A DNA stretch of 64,000 nt, taken from NCBI GenBank assembly GCA_963676635.1, contig OY781105.1, positions 744,001-808,000 of the forward strand, given 5' to 3'. Source of the stretch: GCA-002708315 sp963676635. GTDB lineage: Bacteria; Bacteroidota; Bacteroidia; Bacteroidales; F082. A program made the position numbers and the translations under genes. The notes under the pieces are model-generated. The model ran no database searches. It saw only the letters and a list, made by a program, of their open reading frames with translations, and had not been told where the DNA came from. This document shows, piece after piece, positions 61,948-64,000 of this stretch (position 1 is its first letter; each line of letters opens with the position of its first letter).

Positions 61948-64000
61948 AATGTGCTGTTAATTTTATAGCGAACAACATTAATAGTAGCAGGCATTACCTT
62001 CAGTGACTTACTACTAACCTTTTTTTCATTTACCCATACCTGCTGCTCCTCATTTACAATATTCACAGCATCAACAGAAGCACCACTGATAGTCCACATA
62101 TGGCCTTTTCTGTCCACTTTAGCATTTTCAATGTTAAGCATAAGCTGCTGTTCCTTTTCAGTAGGATTAATAACAATAACAGTAAGAGTATCACCATCTT
62201 TGGTAAGAGCAGCAACAACATCCAGCGGATAAACATCACCACCGGCATTTACCAGAGGCTGGTCACCGCCAACAGGCCATTGAGGATCAGGTTGTGGCGA
62301 ATTACCCTTAACACTTACAGGTATTCTTCCGAATTGCGATTCAAACAATTTATACATTAAACCCGAAGCATTGTAATCAACATCCGTATCAGTAAATGAA
62401 AGACACGATGTACCGAAAGTAAATCCGGCCAGCTTAATAAGATCAGTATTTCTAAACATCTCATTAAGCCCCCTTGCATATCCTATAACAACACCAAGAG
62501 TAGGTTTTGGATGCACCCAGTTAGTATAATAGGCATACTCATCAAGATACACCGGAATATTTTCAGCACCCGGGATATGATCACGATAATACTTATAATG
62601 AATAGCTTTGGATTTAATCCTGTTGGCCGGACGACGAGTCCAGTCTTCCAAAGGCTCATCAAGAGTAATATATTTTGCTGAGTCAAGATCAAAGCGCTCA
62701 TTAACCGAACAATAAAAATGCTCACTGATATAGCTCAAGCCTTCAGTCTCGCTGAGTATCCCCCATGTCCAGTCTGTTTCCGATCCATATTCCGGAATAA
62801 CAGTACCGTTTTCCAGGAAACTGCATCGTGTAACCGTCATTTCTTCAATACTAGCACCTGAGCCTATGAGTTCCAGAGTAGAGTCGACAGCCAACATTTT
62901 ATCAACAAACATATTTTGCTTGATAATATACTGCTGCAAAGGCAGATGCCCCAGCTGCCACCAGCCATAACTCTCATTACCCACACACCATTTCTTAATA
63001 TCATAAGGCACAGGATGACCATTTTTAGCTCTCATAGCTCCCATTTGAGTTTCAGCACTACCATTAACATACTCCACCCATTGAGCTGCAGAGAAGGCAT
63101 CACCAAAGCCAGTGTTTACAGTCATTGCCAGTTCAACGCCAATAAGTTCAGAAAAGCGAATCATCTCATCAGTACCTATATCATTTTCTTCAAGACATTC
63201 CCAGGCATACTCATATCTGGGAGCTCTCAGGTCAGGATCACCTACCCCATCTCTCCAGTCATAGCCTGAAATAAAATTACCACCCCATCTGTAGATTCCT
63301 GAATTAAGATCCTTCAATAAAGCAATAACATCAGGACGAAAACCATAAAGATTATCAGCAGGCATAAAAGATACAGCGCCAATGGCAAAGCTTCCGCTGC
63401 CCTTACCGGTTATCTCTAAAGTAGCAGCTGTAAAATCAACAGGAGATGTAAATTCGAAATTATATTTTTCAAATGAGCCAGTAATCTTGTCAAACACAAC
63501 AGATAACTTCTCATCTTCACTATCACCATAAACAAAACTTACAGTAACAGCAACACCAGGAGTACCTTTTAAAACAATACGGCCTGTGTATTTCTTATCT
63601 TTCTCCACAGCTATACCGCTCTGCTTTATCCCCTTTTCAGAATTATCGTCAGTAACAATCAAAGGAGATTGTTTCCCAACATATGAGTTTTTAGTATCCA
63701 TTATCACGTCAGTGTTAACAGGATACCATTGATTAATAGCTTCTTTTCTATTCTTAGGAACCAATACAGAAGAAGTATCAACAGGATAAAAGAACTTCCT
63801 GTCGTCGAGCAATTCCGACCAAAGGCAATCATCAGAGAGATTACCAACATCTTCATTCCCCAGATTTTCCATAAACATTCCGAACAGTTTATCAGAAACA
63901 GGCTCTCTTTTTTGAGATACATCAATATTAGCTGTAAGCTCCTGAGAATAACCATTAAATGCTGCTACAGCAACAAACAGGAAAGCAAATATGTTGTTAA
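61944..64000 (-). CDS. GH51-family alpha-L-arabinofuranosidase (N-terminus beyond window)
   Basis: The frame stays open from the stop at 61944 to the window edge. An ATG at 63878 is internal: the 40 codons upstream encode a signal-peptide core (FAFLFVAVAAFNGYSQ) and the conserved KLFGMFMENL. The catalytic acid Glu is in CVGNESYGWW and the nucleophile Glu in VYLDEYAYY. A carbohydrate-binding-like insert lies at about residues 75-170 of the visible part. Exported, it should release alpha-linked arabinose from arabinan or arabinoxylan. Probably the first visible gene of the operon. Confidence 0.92.
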   Translation of the reverse strand, partial: NNIFAFLFVAVAAFNGYSQELTANIDVSQKREPVSDKLFGMFMENLGNEDVGNLSDDCLWSELLDDRKFFYPVDTSSVLVPKNRKEAINQWYPVNTDVIMDTKNSYVGKQSPLIVTDDNSEKGIKQSGIAVEKDKKYTGRIVLKGTPGVAVTVSFVYGDSEDEKLSVVFDKITGSFEKYNFEFTSPVDFTAATLEITGKGSGSFAIGAVSFMPADNLYGFRPDVIALLKDLNSGIYRWGGNFISGYDWRDGVGDPDLRAPRYEYAWECLEENDIGTDEMIRFSELIGVELAMTVNTGFGDAFSAAQWVEYVNGSAETQMGAMRAKNGHPVPYDIKKWCVGNESYGWWQLGHLPLQQYIIKQNMFVDKMLAVDSTLELIGSGASIEEMTVTRCSFLENGTVIPEYGSETDWTWGILSETEGLSYISEHFYCSVNERFDLDSAKYITLDEPLEDWTRRPANRIKSKAIHYKYYRDHIPGAENIPVYLDEYAYYTNWVHPKPTLGVVIGYARGLNEMFRNTDLIKLAGFTFGTSCLSFTDTDVDYNASGLMYKLFESQFGRIPVSVKGNSPQPDPQWPVGGDQPLVNAGGDVYPLDVVAALTKDGDTLTVIVINPTEKEQQLMLNIENAKVDRKGHMWTISGASVDAVNIVNEEQQVWVNEKKVSSKSLKVMPATINVVRYKINSTL

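Noticed and set aside
1..64000. tRNA or rRNA genes
   Set aside because: No cloverleaf-like sequence with a GTTCRANNC T-arm or rRNA segment was noticed by eye in the gaps. A tRNA scan would be decisive.

Overview
This window is a piece of chromosome from a member of the Bacteroidota, most likely of the Bacteroidales/Marinilabiliales type. The lineage call rests on recurring TAnnTTTG promoter elements, several proteins with type IX secretion (T9SS) C-terminal sorting domains, a DUF3276/PUR-type nucleic-acid-binding protein, a DUF5683 gene next to parAB, and a non-Sus arabinan/arabinose operon with Bacteroidetes-style members. The DNA looks AT-rich; I did not compute composition.

Layout. (1) 1-4.7 kb: end of an unidentified gene, a lipoprotein amidohydrolase, and an iron/cobalamin-type ABC importer (ATPase, permease, binding lipoprotein). 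(2) 4.7-11.3 kb, plus strand: a C26 glutamine-amidotransferase-like lipoprotein, an SDR protein that lacks its catalytic Tyr, a secreted protein of the family annotated asparagine synthetase B, an M1 metallopeptidase and a T9SS-exported subtilase. (3) 11.5-15.5 kb: DUF3276, parA, parB, DUF5683, dapB and a small lipoprotein. (4) 15.6-20.4 kb, minus strand: a TolC/HlyD/ABC-2 permease pair efflux operon with no ATPase gene, then a sugar-nucleotidyltransferase-like gene. (5) 21.5-32.3 kb: an accessory, repeat-rich island. It holds a T9SS surface protein, two direct copies (about 730 bp) of a broken hsdM/GxxExxY locus, an IS3-family element with a frameshifted transposase, an intact IS982-family element with target duplication, the stump of a REP-associated tyrosine transposase, and an AbiE-type toxin-antitoxin pair with a clear operator. 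(6) 32.3-40.4 kb: ECF sigma factor, uvrA, a ProX-type deacylase, arginine deiminase and a membrane glycosyltransferase. (7) 40.4-49.8 kb: a second repeat-rich region with a 22-bp tandem array, two tandem near-identical T9SS proteins, a beta-helix-like T9SS protein without signal peptide, and a cysteine-rich lipoprotein (frameshifted) followed by a three-helix membrane protein. (8) 49.8-64 kb, minus strand: a continuous arabinan/arabinose operon, GH51-GH127-GPH transporter-GH43-araB-araD-araA-SSS symporter-HAD-galM, ending in a good terminator.

How the parts work together. The arabinose operon forms a complete path: GH51, GH127 and GH43 release L-arabinose from alpha- and beta-linked arabinofuranosides, two symporters import it, and AraA, AraB and AraD convert it to xylulose 5-phosphate. 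GalM interconverts anomers.

The least explained material is between genes. Short tandem arrays with a 7-bp period but different sequences occur at about ten loci. A conserved 66-nt hairpin element is present twice in opposite orientations. REP-like palindromes sit near the remnant of a REP-associated transposase. Large direct and inverted repeats connect the 21, 31 and 41 kb regions and could drive deletion or inversion. The most interesting protein-level candidate is the cysteine-rich lipoprotein plus small membrane protein pair at 48.3-49.2 kb.
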